DNA of 64,000 nt, taken from Aphrophora alni (lineage: Eukaryota; Arthropoda; Insecta; Hemiptera; Aphrophoridae). The translations under genes were made by a program, and so were the position numbers. Positions 50,415 through 61,018 of the stretch are shown piece after piece. The stretch spans positions 40,356,368 through 40,420,367 of the forward strand of contig OY740768.1 of the NCBI GenBank assembly GCA_963513935.1, read 5' to 3'. The notes beneath the pieces are model-generated. The model was given only the letters and a program-made list of their open reading frames with translations, did no database searches and was not told the DNA's origin. Numbering within the stretch: the first letter of the stretch is position 1; each line of letters begins with the position of its first letter.

Positions 50415-50692
50415 TGGGGTCCGTAGGTAAAACCAACGACCTTTATAATTTAACGCGCGTGTCTGTCCGTATGTCTGTCTGTAAGTTGCAACCGTCTAAA
50501 CAGAGTAGATGATCAATCCTTGTATATTTCAAACTATGCATTTATATTATTTATAATGTCCCACATGTAGGAAAAATACAGCGGTAACAAAAAACAAAAA
50601 TACTGTCGTAGGTAAGAGGCAAAAAGTATATATATATATTATAATATTATGTCTAGAAATTATTCTGATTACGAATATGTATGTTTATTTGT
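50415..50692 (-). repeat. R2 dispersed repeat, copy C (inverted)
   Basis: Read on the minus strand the order is AAATAAACATACATATTCGT, AATCAGAATAATTTCTAGAC, CTACATGTGGGACATTATAA, ACAGACAGACATACGGACAG and GGTTTTACCTACGGACCCC. This matches copies A and B at 11.4 and 12.0 kb, about 38 kb away. It is non-coding. Confidence 0.75.
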
Positions 50693-50830
50693 CGAAACAA
50701 ATAACATTTTGAACCTAAACAGCTTAAAATACTTTAGCACACACTAGATTCTTATACTGATATACTTCAAAAAACTATTTTTTTTTTCATATTGTTATAT
50801 GCATGTACTATTATTTGGTGATGTGTATTT

Positions 50831-50870
50831 GTGTGTATGTGTGTGTGTGTGTGCGCGCACACACACGCGA
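50831..50870. repeat. Alternating GT/GCGC/CA tract
   Basis: About 37 bases of purine-pyrimidine alternation (GTGTGT, then GCGCGC, then ACACACACGCG) with a dyad centre near 50855. Such tracts can adopt Z-DNA or a cruciform under torsion. Confidence 0.85.
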
Positions 50871-51285
50871 ACATAATGTTGTTTTTTCTTTCAAAGAAAT
50901 CTAATAACACATAGCTCCACGCACTCCCTCACGTTACGTTACGTCAAGTAACTATATTGACGAACAAAAGTCCCTTCCCCCTATTTTTAAGAATGCAATC
51001 AGCCCCTTTGTCATACACGAAATCGTATAAAAATGCAATCGAGGAAGTTGGCAGGGTGTGAAATGACGCCTGGTGTGTAATTTATACAGGACGCCGTGAT
51101 AAATGCAGGATGCTGTGATCTGCATCTGTCTGTCTGTCAATATCTGTTGTATGTTACATGCGCAATGTATAATAGTGACTGATCCATTAGCTCCAACACA
51201 TATCAGTTTAGCATCTCGGAGAACAATATTCTAAAATCTGACATCAAAGTTCCGACGAATAATTTGTCTCATCAAAATCAGATAT

Positions 51286-53155
<1,870 letters not shown>

Positions 53156-53157
53156 AA

Positions 53158-53440
53158 ATTGGTTTTTGGAATGATGTCCGTTTATTTGTCGCCTGTCGTC
53201 TGTGTATTTAACGATTTTGATCAAATTTTGCTAGAATGTAGCCATTAAGGACTCCAGTAAAAAGGTTACCAATTTTTAAGTTATTGATAAAAATTTAAAA
53301 AAAAATTGCTTAATTGAGGCTGTAATGTAATGGAGGCAGTAATCGCAGTAATGTTATACAAGAACAGAAATTTTAAAATAGGCGCTAACTATTTTATTCA
53401 AAACTAGCTTTCACCTGTTGCAGCCTCGCCAGCAATACTA
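53158..53440 (+). repeat. R1 dispersed repeat, degenerate partial copy
   Basis: TTGGTTTTTGGAATGATGTC, CTGTCGTCTGTG, and TTTAACGATTTTGATCAAAT with TTTTGCTAGAATGTAGCC correspond to the R1 core, in order. Immediately after, AAACTAGCTTTCACCTGTTG and GCAGCCTCGCC resemble, in degraded form, the GC-rich start of retroposons common in insect genomes. That second link is weak. Confidence 0.5.
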
Positions 53441-55129
53441 TTCATAAATAATCATTAGATAAAGATTTTATAGACCAAACCTGGATTAAAATAATTTTTC
53501 ACAATGTTCATATTGATTCAGTTTAAATTTTATATTATTCAACCTGGTGATCCAAATCAGCTGTTTTATCTGTTATTGTATTCAGTGTTGGTTGCTATGG
53601 TAATGAATATAAAAATGATATAGAAAATAGTTTTGTAGGTTTTGGTTGAACATTTTTTAAATATTTGTCTCGCACTTGCCTAAACTTTTTAGAAAACAAT
53701 GCTATGCACCAGTTCCTTTAGTATTAAATACACAAAGTATCAATTATTTTTTATATCTTTCTTTGGTAAACATTTGTGGCTATTCCAATATTTACAAGAA
53801 AAAATTGTTGTATTTGAGAAATGTTCGCCTTTACACATTTTAACCATTTTAAACATCTTGCAGGTAAATTTGAAAAAAATGCAGAATTTATTTTTTAGAT
53901 ATTTGTGTAAGAAATATATGAGATTATAATCAAAGTTGATATATCTATTATCGGCTGAGAAAACTTTTAAAAAAAATTTAAACCCCCTTTGGGATGATTT
54001 TTCGAAAAATCTTTTCAAAATTTCCCTCTACTTTAATATATCCTCATAATTACACATATCTAGTTTTATTAGTTTTTACTAAGCGTTGATATGTCAGTCA
54101 AATCTAATCCTTTCAAATATACAGGTTTGATTAAATGCGAAGATCGAAAACCCGAACAAATGCACTATATCTCAAGTTAAAGAAAATTGGCCTTTTCTAG
54201 AATTATTTAAAAAAAAACAAAAATGAAACATTACCACCTCGATTTTAGTTAAATACGATGTATGCTTAAGTCGAGTAGTACACAAGTATTGACTTTATTT
54301 AAATATATAAATGTTTAAAACTTATTAATAACAAAACAAAATATAAGGGAGAACATTTATTTCTATTTATGTTCTATAATAAATACATCGAATTAATAAA
54401 GAATTTTACATTTTTATTTTTTAAAGACAGTACTAGAAAGATGGCGACCAATATTATTTTAGGTTATTATCCAGTTTTGTTTACGGGTCTGTAACAATAC
54501 ATTTTCTTTTGCACAGTTTATTTCATAAAGTTATAGATTACTTAATTAATTTGTTACCATTTCCAAAGACCTAATCTTCAGATATGCTCTTTTCCCAGAA
54601 CTTATTTTCCGACCTTTTATCTCAAGAGAGGATAAAAATAATTGAAATCAATAAAAACGGAGAATACAGGATAGATTTATAGTGTAAATGCATATACCCC
54701 TGTTCTTAAATAAATTATTGAAGATCCACCCCTTATGTACTTAATTGTAGGGGATAATAGAAAAGAAATTTTTTAAATATGTAATAAACCTCTAATAGAG
54801 TTTTTAGACAAATCTAATGGCATTTGTATGACCTTTTTATTCAGGGTTACAATGACCTTTTTTTTAGATCAATTTCATTGAAATACGAAATTATATTTTT
54901 ATTACTATAAAATATGATTATAACTCGCATCACTCCTTTTAGGGTATTTAGTGCGTTGTTCTATCTTAAATAACTTGGAACTCTTTGAAAGCAAAAATAT
55001 AGATTCGTAATTATGATATAAGTAATAATTTATAAATAATATTTAATAATCAATTACCAATTAGATATTAGTTATAACAACAAATATAATTTGAAATGTT
55101 TGATAAATGTATCTTGGTAATTTATAGAT
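53441..55129. other. AT-rich non-genic stretch
   Basis: Overlapping frames on opposite strands at 53699-53929 and 53740-54018 are Phe/Lys/Asn-rich and not gene-like. An R1-like trace (CTTTTATCTCAAGAGAGGAT) lies near 54614. Nothing else is recognised. Confidence 0.45.
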
Positions 55130-55690
55130 GTCAAAACAACTATAGTTCAAGAATTGCTCAAGGGCAACAGGGATAGGTTACTTGTATTTGACAATTAATT
55201 GTATTGCTCAAATATCACTGTGAGATAGCAATACTTGCTTTGGGCGGTATTATATTCCACCCTGTGATCTTGCTTTGCGATATCAAGTGCATGATTTGTG
55301 TGCTGCCTACTGTCTAAATATCTAGGGAATTGTCAAATTTGAGCCCTCAAGCATAGCTTGGGCGTGCGCACTCATCAAACAAGGGCGAGACTGCCTATAT
55401 ACATGTAATTTTGTATTCAGCTCGTTCAAACTGCATTTTTATATTGTATTTCACAGTGCGAATGCCACTCTGCGTTAACTCTCCCTCCGTTCATTCTTCA
55501 GAGGCTATTTTCGCGGTGCGTTAGGGTTTGAGTATTTTTTTTATGGAGGCTTAATTTCACCGCCCGTTTGGTTATTCTGTCCTGGTTTCTCGCCTCTTTC
55601 AATTGCACTCACTCGTGCGTATATTGGGCAGCATCTCGACGTATAGGACTTCTAGAGTGACTACTTGAAATGCAAAAGAGCACACGCTCA
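55130..55690. other. Long GC-richer block without open frames
   Basis: About 560 bases with more G+C and more CpG than the surroundings, no tandem structure and no open frame of 60 codons. Words such as GCTTTGGGCGGTA, GGGCGTGCGCACTC and CGCGGTGCGTTAGGG stand out. It could be a regulatory element, a non-coding exon or an eroded insertion. Confidence 0.3.
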
Positions 55691-56162
55691 GATAACACAG
55701 AGCCGATATTACCTACAAAAGTACTCTTCAATGTTCCTTTTTTACCTTATTTGTTTCCAAGGTTTTATATCTTTTTAAAGCTGAAATTTAATTTCCTTTC
55801 AAAACACTTTTAAACCAAACTACGATTTAAACGCAATTGTATTTTACACTTGAATTTACTAATTATTGTAGCTTAAATCAAATTAGGTAAATGAAACTTC
55901 AACATTTCTATTTCTTTCCATTTATTTTTTTAATTGGTGTGTGGTACTTTTAAAAAGGTTGAAGCAAAATAAACACAAATATTTACAAATAACTTTATTG
56001 TTTTATTGTTTAAAGCTTGCACAACCGTTGTAACTAAACCACTCCTACCATCTTTTAGAGACCACGAAGACGGAGATAGGAAAGGTCACTTCATATATTC
56101 TTTTAGTTTAAATGATCCGTGGTTAAATGGATGTGTGATCTAGATATATGGGTTGAGTCTTA
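55691..56162. other. AT-rich stretch, nothing recognised
   Basis: No gene or repeat is recognised before the MITE that follows. Confidence 0.5.
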
Positions 56163-56562
56163 ATTGCGAACAGTCCAGATTGCGAACAAGGGTAAAATCG
56201 TCCAGACTGCGAACACCTCAAAAATGTCGAGGACTACCTCAACATGAGTCGTCCAGACTGCGAACACATATTTGGAACTAAATCAGGCGTGATAGGGTAA
56301 TTTACTCAAAAATGACTGGGACATGCGAACCTTAAGTATGCCTAAGTACTAGTTTTTGGAAAATAGAATAAATTATTATTATTTGTGTATTTAGTTGTGC
56401 AAATCATTCTGTTAATATATAATACCGGCCTGGGATTCTACGAATGGGTTGAAAACCCCGACCTCTCAAAATGTGTTCGCAATCAGGAATCCTCCCCACC
56501 CCCCAGACGACCCCCTCCCCCTCGTAAACTAAAATATGTTCGCAGTCTGGACTGTTCGCAAT
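56163..56562. mobile_element. MITE with inverted termini and repeated subterminal motif
   Basis: The left end ATTGCGAACAGTCCAGATTG and the right end (reverse complement ATTGCGAACAGTCCAGACTG) form terminal inverted repeats of about 25 bp. The motif GTCCAGAYTGCGAACA occurs in direct orientation at 56172, 56200 and 56251. In inverted orientation, full or partial, it occurs at 56474, 56537 and 56554. Subterminal copies of one motif in opposite orientation at the two ends are typical of elements whose transposase binds several sites, as in hAT or MULE families. The 400 bp interior has no transposase. Target duplication is not clear. The frames at 56385-56585 (plus) and 56404-56601 (minus) lie largely in the right end and are artefacts. 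Confidence 0.8.
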
Positions 56563-56660
56563 CAGGAGGACACCGTTATATGTAGGCCTGCCTGGTTGCA
56601 TATACTACTTAAGCTTTGAAAATTCAATACGTTGCCAAACAATTTTTTATTATCATAATT

Positions 56661-56977
56661 TACAGGATGTTTCAAAAATATATGTCCTAACTTTGGGAAG
56701 TGATTTATGACATTCAAAGTAAAGGAAAGAGTCCCTGTAAATAAATGTTGAAAAATGTTTCGTTCTTCAATCTGTCGAACATTTTGAATTTTTTTGAAAC
56801 ATAATCACTTTAACAATTAATAAGATTTCAAGTCGACATTTGATATAGACATTTTGTATCTATTGACTCTACAAAAAACGACCGATAGACACATAACAAA
56901 GCGTTTTCGAAGATATTATTCCTTTATTTTGATGTCTTGAATCACTTCCCGAACTTTTGTTTTTAAAACACACTGTA
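56661..56977. mobile_element. MITE with ~60 bp imperfect terminal inverted repeats
   Basis: The left end TACAGGATGTTTCAAAA is mirrored by the right end (reverse complement TACAGTGTGTTTTAAAA). Both continue to GGGAAGTGATT, GACAT and AAAGTAAAGGAA or AAATAAAGGAA. The length is 317 bp with no coding capacity. The TACAG...CTGTA termini resemble the element at 1150-1542, but the rest differs, so these are two families with similar ends. The flanks are TT on the left and TA on the right, so the target duplication is imperfect. Confidence 0.8.
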
Positions 56978-57129
56978 TAATAAAAACAAAAGGCTAGTTT
57001 AAATATATCTTAAACTAGTTTTTTGTATTAGTCAATGTAGTACGAGATACTATTACTATTTTATTTATTGATTACACAAACTAAAATGTAGACACGAGTA
57101 AGAAACTAATTGTGTTGTGTCCTTCTAAA

Positions 57130-58310
57130 TGAATGTACTTTACTTTCTCACATATTATGTAGTAGTATAGAGAAGGTTAAGTGATGGGTTCAAAAATCGG
57201 GGTCAACATTTCTTCGACTATATCCATTCTGAAGACTCCGAGTCCAAAAATGGTTTTTGGAATGATCCGATTTTAATGAAATTTGATATGTTGGCATATT
57301 TTGGTCTTATCTCAAGAGGGGATAAAACAAAATTTGTAGAATTCATTGTAGCCTAATAGATTGTAATATTTATATATGGATGGTTATAAATACCTTGTTT
57401 GTCAAACAATCCTTATTTTTTGTGCGACATGTTTCGCCGTTACACAGACGGCATTATCAAGCTACACTTTACAAACACAAGACACTAATTATTAACAACA
57501 TTTATCAACACTAAAGAAGAAAACGTTATTCTTGTACATTTGTACAAGTTATATGAATTAAAACTGTCTTTAAGTAGCCAGCTGGTTCTACTATTTGACT
57601 AAAGACAGTTTTAATACATATAACGTTTACAAATGTACAAGAATAACGTTTTCTTCTTTAGTGTTGATACATGTTGTTAATAATTAGTGTCTTGTGTTTG
57701 TAAAGTGTAGCTTGATAATGCCGTCTGTGTAACGGCGAAACATGTCGCACAAAAAATAAGGATTGTTTGACAAACAAGGTATTTATAACCATTCATATAA
57801 AAATTTATAGATTTTATAGGAAAAAATACAAAATTTAGGTTTCTTCGAATATGGCTCTACGCTTTCGATTAATTTTCATCGAGTGTAACCCGTAAGGGTA
57901 CGAACAAAACGTATTGATCCTTACATCTCTTCATAGATGGCGGTTCGTGGTTTATCTGGAGAAAAAACTCGTCCATGGGGCTTTTATAAAAGACATATTT
58001 ATTTATTTTTTAATTGGCTCAATATATATATATATTTTTTGATGTTAGTATTAGTGGCCCATACGTTGTCCAAAATCGCAAATAAAGGAAGAGCGCCGTT
58101 CAAGAAAAATTAGTATAAAACAAAATTAAACTTTGACGACCATCATTATAAAAGTTTGAATTTAATTGAACACGAGGACGCGTTTATGGCACAAGTAAAG
58201 CAAGTTTAAACTTTTTTTTTTAAATTTTTCAAACACTTCATTTTGACTTTTAAAGTGACAACTACCGAACTGACATTTTTGGTAACAAATAGTTTTGCGG
58301 TGATTGAAGT
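57130..58310 (+). repeat. R1 dispersed repeat, copy split by a foldback element
   Basis: The left part (57130-57350) has TTTACTTTCTCACATATTAT, GGTTTTTGGAATGATCCGAT and TTGGCATATTTTGGTC. The right part (57812-58310) has CGCGTTTATGGCACAAGTAA and ends AACTGACATTTTTGGTAACA and AATAGTTTTGCGG. These are the start and end landmarks of R1. The ~430 bp foldback lies between them, and removing it would leave about 0.7 kb, close to the lengths at 14.35 and 58.93 kb. Confidence 0.65.
57372..57800. mobile_element. Large foldback (inverted repeat) element, ~201 bp arms
   Basis: The arms 57372-57572 and 57600-57800 are reverse complements with only about six mismatches by eye, around a 27 bp spacer. Each arm carries, pointing outward, GATAATGCCGT, a loop, then ACGGCGAAACATGTCGCAC: a five-pair stem GCCGT/ACGGC followed by GAAAC and GTC. 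This recalls the hammerhead-type motif reported in Penelope-like retroelements. Here the CUGAUGA box reads TTGATAA with an extra base before the stem, so activity is unlikely. There is no open frame. Two head-to-head solo ends of a retroelement or a foldback MITE are both possible. Confidence 0.85.
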
Positions 58311-58925
58311 AGAAAGTTTGAACAATATTTTACAAACATTAACTTTTTTCTCTAAATATTTAGAAAAAAAATAGATTTAACGAAGCCAAACTTCCTGTCA
58401 CTCGTTCATAAAAATGAATGTTTAATTTATCGCAATTCAGTTTCAATAATTATCTCCGGGATGTATCACAAGTTGCCTGTCACATAATACACAGTCTAAA
58501 ACGTCAATCAAACTCATTGACCATTAAATTCGTATATTGGCAACATGACATATTTACCTTGTGAATTATTTGTGATCAAATGTCAAAATGACACCAGTAA
58601 ATATGACACAGATCGGTTGTCAATTCTGTAAGTGCTGGGAATCATTGTAATTGTTCGTGTCGGTGATTTACGTGGCAACTGCAGGAGTCTATCATATAAA
58701 TAATTTTATCTTACAAACTCTTTATAAAAATAAAGAAAACATTAGGTATGCTACAAATAATCTCAACTGACTTTGATTGAAACGTAGGTTATATTTTTAC
58801 TGGCGTGGCAATGATTCCTGACTATTGTAAATATGATTTATAAAGTTAAGAACGGCACTGAAGGGAGGAGAGGGGTAGTCGTTTTTCCTATTTAACTAAT
58901 AATAATGTTTTCTGAATGCGATAAA
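58311..58925. other. AT-rich stretch, nothing recognised
   Basis: This interval between two R1 copies has no frame, RNA gene or repeat identified. Confidence 0.5.
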
Positions 58926-58929
58926 CAAA

Positions 58930-59710
58930 CAACGCATTTTACTTTCTGGCCTATGGGTTGTGTATAGAACGTTATGTGATGTGTCAACAAATTATATCAT
59001 TTTTTGCACATATATATGCAATATATATATATATATATATCCGTTTTGAGGTCACCTGAGCCGAAAAACGTGGTTTTTGGGATGTTATCGCAAGAAAAAA
59101 AGTACAAAATTACGATTATCTCAAAACGCGTTCAAAATTATTCATCGCCATCTCTCCAAAATGCCGTTTTGTAAGTAATCAATAAAAATCAAAATTCGAC
59201 CATGGACAGTAAGAGACGTAATTTCTCAAAATTGACTACCAGTGACATTCAAATTATGGTGACCTGCGAAATTTACCAGTGTGTAAATTTCAAAACGAAG
59301 GCGAGCCTTATTCGCTATCATAACAGGATTTCATTTTAAGTTATTTATGCTTAACATGCGTTTATGACACAAATGAAGCATGTTTAGACTATGTATAAAT
59401 ATTTAGCTGTTAAGCTCTGAGGATGAAGGCTATGTTTATTTCGATAGTGTAATACACCTAACTGCGTTATTAAAAACTTTTTTGTTTTTTAGTTTGACGA
59501 TTCTTTATTTTCCTTATTGTGAATTTCGCCACAGAGCTTCTTTGACATTTGTTATAAATATTGTGTAAAAGAACTACAAAATCTAAAACGGAGTCATTGG
59601 TTTATTTCATTTTATAAACTACTGAACTGATATTTTTAACGATAAATAGTTTTGTTAGTAATTCGATTGTGAATAGGTGTGTGAGAAAGTAAGTGCGATG
59701 TTTTTGCAAC
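58930..59710 (+). repeat. R1 dispersed repeat, best-preserved copy
   Basis: Landmarks in order: TTTACTTTCTGGCC and ACGTTATGTGATGTGTCAAC (58938-58987), an (AT)10 run at 59021-59040, GTTTTGAGGTCACCTGAG, GGTTTTTGGGATG, TCAAAATTGACTACCAGTGA, CGTTTATGACACAAATGAAG (59358), and the end AACTGATATTTTTAACGATA with GTTAGTAATTCGATTGTGAA (59627-59673). The landmarks match the copies at 14.35 kb and 57.13 kb, with a total length of about 0.78 kb. No frame of note spans it and no terminal repeats are seen. Confidence 0.7.
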
Positions 59711-60523
59711 GTTTGTTTTCAATGTAACTGTTATACAATTTTTTACCACCACTTGCAATATAACGGTGGAATCCAACAAAATACGAAACGTAATAATTTT
59801 CATAACTGCGCAAGAAAGTTGTTTCACATCTACTTGAGGTAACAGTAAACCGTTCTCTTTGCAGTGATTGTTTTCTATCCGTATTCTTATTTGATAGTTT
59901 TATATAATCATTAATCCTTGAATAGGTAATAAATATTCTCTTTAAATAAAACTGTTTTAGTTTATTCCGGTAATTTATGTATCCTGTTTTCTGCTTTTAG
60001 TATTGGCATAATTTTCAAAGGCCTCCTTCATTTAATACCAACATATTGACCTGTAAATCGCTGTCTTCTTATGTCCTATACACCTGTTATTTTTGTTTTT
60101 TAATCAATTTATTATCGGTCTTACTGTCTTACAAGTCTCGTGTTTTTTATCACAACAACAACTAAAAGAATATAGTTTGTCCCTTCCCTACAATTTCTAT
60201 TATACAATGTCTCTTTCTCCCTCCCTCTACGATTCCATCAATCCAACATTGGACAGTTTTGATTATTATTTTTGTAAATTTTTAATTGCGCGTTTACATG
60301 TTCCGATAGATCAGAACAAACAATTCTTCCTCAGTCACGGCTAAAACTTCTGGATGAAGTAAGAGTGGATACGTAATGAGGCTCCACTGAAAATAGATTT
60401 CTGACATTAAAATCAAAGGAATACAATCTAAATTCATTCCTCAAAAAGTTTTTTCTTTTTTCAGTTTCTTTATTCAAGTTCTTTTTTTTTAAATTAGCTA
60501 AAGTGAAAAACTCTGTGTTGTAG
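59711..60523. other. AT-rich stretch leading into the satellite
   Basis: The plus frame 60093-60344 (83 codons) has no recognisable feature. T-rich runs are present just before the first satellite monomer. Confidence 0.5.
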
Positions 60524-61018
60524 GTTTCTCAATGAACGAAATGAAGATACGGGGTTTATGGATGCAGTTTATCAATTAACGAAATGAAGGTACACAGGTT
60601 TATGTTACCATTTCTCAATGCAGGAATTATATACTGGGTTTAAAGGTGGTTTTTCTCAAAGGACGAAGTTATTTTGGAGGATTTAAAAATGCAGTTTACT
60701 CAATTCATGAAGTTAACTTAAGGGCTTCAAGTGCTAATACAGAATTTCAAGGTGCACTTTATCAAAGAACGAATAATGATACAAGGAGTTAAACGTGAGG
60801 TTTCTCAATGAACTAATTGAGAATAAAAGGGTTTAAATATGTGGTTTCTCAATGAACGAATTGAGAATATAAGGGTTTAAATATGTGGTTTCTCAAAGAA
60901 GGAAGTGAGAATAAAATGGATTAAGTTTGTGGTTTCTCAATGACCGAATTGAGAATAAAATGGTTTAAGTGTGTGGTTTCTCAACGAACGAGTTATGAAT
61001 ATAGGGTCTGACGTTACA
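60524..61018 (+). repeat. Satellite flank: diverged ~43 bp monomers
   Basis: About eleven monomers of 39-48 bp start with GTTTCTCAATGAACGAA or a close variant. The first two (60524, 60567) are exactly 43 bp. Later ones at about 60809-60980 are 44 bp and share GAGAATA and GGGTTTAAA words. They are more diverged than the units to the right and show no three-monomer periodicity. This is the expected edge of a satellite array. Confidence 0.9.

Noticed and set aside
53740..54018. 92-codon minus-strand frame
   Set aside because: It overlaps an equally long plus-strand frame, its composition is Phe/Lys/Asn-driven by AT content, and no domain is present.
60093..60344. 83-codon frame beside the satellite
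   Set aside because: It shows no domain, no promoter and no splice signals, and its length is within chance for this composition.
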